A stretch of 35,485 nucleotides of DNA, taken from the NCBI GenBank assembly GCA_947178465.1, contig CAMWYL010000001.1, positions 1 through 35,485 on the forward strand. The letters run 5' to 3'. Below the pieces are notes generated by a model. That model was given only the letters and a program-made list of their open reading frames with translations, had not been told where the DNA came from and made no database searches. How positions within the stretch are numbered: position 1 is the stretch's first letter; each line of letters begins with the position of its first letter. The translations under genes and the position numbers were made by a program. Shown one piece after another: positions 34,182 through 35,485 of the stretch. The DNA comes from an uncultured Lachnospiraceae bacterium. GTDB lineage: Bacteria; Bacillota; Clostridia; Lachnospirales; Lachnospiraceae.

Positions 34182-34838
34182 TCAAACGCCTCTGACCAGA
34201 TTGATAAAATCTTTTATTTTTGCTTCATCCTTCACACCGTCCGTCTCCACACCGGTGCTGACATCCACGCCGTAACACGCAGGCATACCATCCGTCCTCT
34301 GTTCGAGTATCTCCTTTATATTGGCAGGTGAAAGCCCGCCGGCAAGAAAATACGGCTTCACCGCCTTTCCCCGCGCGATACCCTGCCGCAGCCCCTCCGC
34401 AAGAATATCAAGTGAAAAACGCTCTCCCGTACCGCCAAGCGTTCCCTTTTTATAGGTATCAAAAAGCATGTAGTTCGCCTCCTGCGACATCCGCTCCGCG
34501 ACCTGCTCCCCGCTCTGAACCTTTACCGCTTTTATGACAGTTGTGTCGGTTTCTTTTTTCAGCTCCCTGATATACTCCTCCGACTCATCCCCATGAAGCT
34601 GCGCGACATCTATAATCCCCCGGCTGCACAGGCTGATGACATGCGCAATCGGTTCATTTACAAATACGCCTACCGCCCGAATGTCCTTATTCAGGCTCTG
34701 CTTCATCGCAAGCGCCTGTTCATCCGTAACAAAGCGTTTTGTGGGCGCAAACACAAATCCGACATACTCCGGCAGATACTTATTGACTGCCGCCACATCC
34801 GCAAGAGTCTTTAACCCGCATATTTTTATCCGCGTCAT
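34182..34838 (-). CDS. trpF: Phosphoribosylanthranilate isomerase
   Basis: TrpF converts phosphoribosylanthranilate to the ribulose phosphate form, the third step of the tryptophan branch. The 218-residue TIM barrel shows the start KICGLKTLADV, GFVFAPTKRFVT, LHGDESEEYI, LAGGLSPANI, and a C-terminal GVDVSTGVETDGVKD phosphate site. GGGAGAGG is 8 nt before the ATG. It lies 61 bp after trpC. Confidence 0.95.
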   Translation of the reverse strand: MTRIKICGLKTLADVAAVNKYLPEYVGFVFAPTKRFVTDEQALAMKQSLNKDIRAVGVFVNEPIAHVISLCSRGIIDVAQLHGDESEEYIRELKKETDTTVIKAVKVQSGEQVAERMSQEANYMLFDTYKKGTLGGTGERFSLDILAEGLRQGIARGKAVKPYFLAGGLSPANIKEILEQRTDGMPACYGVDVSTGVETDGVKDEAKIKDFINLVRGV

Positions 34839-34899
34839 TTGGTTGACCTCTCCCTTCTATGCTCTCATGTATGCTTACTGCGCGGTAGAGCATGCAAGC

Positions 34900-35485
34900 C
34901 TATCCCCGTAATGTGCGCAACATCTCTGCCTTATTCTCACTGCGCATCAGCGTCTCCCCGACAAGCACACCGTTGACGCCTGCCTCCCGCAATGCCTGAA
35001 TATCTTCCGCCGTCCGTATTCCGCTTTCCGCCACAAACAAAATGTCCTTCGGAACCTGACCGCGGAGCCTTATGCTGTTATGGATATCTACGGTAAAGGT
35101 CTTCAGGTCTCTGTTATTTACGCCGATCATCCTTGCGCCTGCCGCAATCGCATGTGCGATTTCCTCCGCGTCATGCGCCTCGACCAACGCCGAAAGCCCA
35201 AGCGTATCGCAGATCCCCTTATACTCCTTTATCGTCTCCGTGTCCAGAAGCGCCGCAATTAAGAGCACGCAGGACGCGCCGAGAAGCTTCGCCTCATAAA
35301 TCTGATAGCTGTCAATGATAAAGTCTTTCCGGATGGTCGGTATCGAAATCGCGTCATTGATTTCCCGCAGGAATTTATCCTCTCCCTTGAAATAATCCGG
35401 CTCTGTAAGCACCGAGATACAATCCGCTCCCGCCTTGTCATAGTCACGCGCGATGTCCAGCTACGGGAACTCCTCCGCGATAACA
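34900..35485 (-). CDS. trpC: Indole-3-glycerol phosphate synthase TrpC, 5' end outside window, interrupted by in-frame TAG
   Basis: TrpC closes the indole ring in the fourth step of the branch. Seen: CISVLTEPDYFKG, TIRKDFIIDSYQIYEA (catalytic Lys), LVEAHDAEEI, GVNNRDLKTF, FVAESGIRT and VLVGETLM, i.e. the C-terminal three quarters of the barrel. Going upstream the frame reads ADCISVLTEP, then LDIARDYDKAG. It meets TAG at 35463-35461 and continues VIAEEFP to the window edge. Relatives have Tyr (TAC/TAT) at the stop position. Either the gene is broken or this is a base error near the sequence end. Without the upstream part, a product from GTG at 35412 would lack essential N-terminal strands. Confidence 0.85.

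Noticed and set aside
1..35485. tRNA, rRNA, riboswitch, phage or defence genes
   Set aside because: No sequence with the needed secondary structure or protein motifs was recognised. Gaps are short and explained by promoters, terminators or repeats.

Overview
The window looks like chromosomal DNA of a motile, Gram-positive anaerobe of the Clostridia, most likely Lachnospiraceae. The evidence is a Bacillus/Clostridium-type fla/che operon (fliY instead of fliN, cheC and cheD, a sigD-type sigma factor, flbD/swrD), HemZ in place of HemN, and a GH51 arabinofuranosidase typical of gut fibre degraders. I assign this from protein character, not from a search. Every gene I can support lies on the minus strand, so transcription runs from high to low coordinates.

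Region A (about 35485 to 32090) is the 3' part of a tryptophan operon in the order trpC-trpF-trpB-trpA, closed by a strong stem-loop. trpC is cut by the window edge and carries an in-frame TAG where relatives have a tyrosine. Region B (about 32018 to 28927) is a carbohydrate island: an intergenic stretch with a cre-like palindrome, a promoter and a pair of 20-bp direct repeats, then a GH51 alpha-L-arabinofuranosidase, then a 5'-truncated Gfo/Idh/MocA oxidoreductase remnant. Region C (28930 to 23302) is housekeeping: apt, a bifunctional Rel/Spo protein, a metallo-beta-lactamase-fold hydrolase, a triple 26-bp repeat with a hairpin, an unknown 151-residue protein, and hemZ.

Region D (23268 to 1) is a long motility and chemotaxis operon: flbD(swrD), motA, motB, fliL, fliM, fliY, cheY, fliO, fliP, fliQ, fliR, flhB, flhA, flhF, flhG, a PilZ/YcgR-like gene, cheB, cheA, cheW, cheC, cheD, an unknown two-helix membrane protein, sigD, fapA, an unknown 104-residue protein and a membrane-anchored coiled-coil protein cut by the window start. 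Many junctions are translationally coupled: ATGA or GTGA overlaps at flhA/flhF, fliR/flhB and pilZ/cheB, and a shared base at motA/motB. Stator, C-ring/switch, export gate, flagellar placement GTPase/ATPase, chemotaxis adaptation and the late-gene sigma factor are therefore made together. cheR, the hook, rod and filament genes and flgM are not in the window.

The genes least explained by the Bacillus model are the acidic-tailed membrane protein between cheD and sigD, and the pair after fapA. The last gene has the membrane anchor, coiled-coil layout and operon position of SwrB. Further points of interest are a 39-bp in-frame tandem repeat in fliY, a terminator/promoter boundary at the fapA stop codon, and a PilZ gene coupled to cheB.
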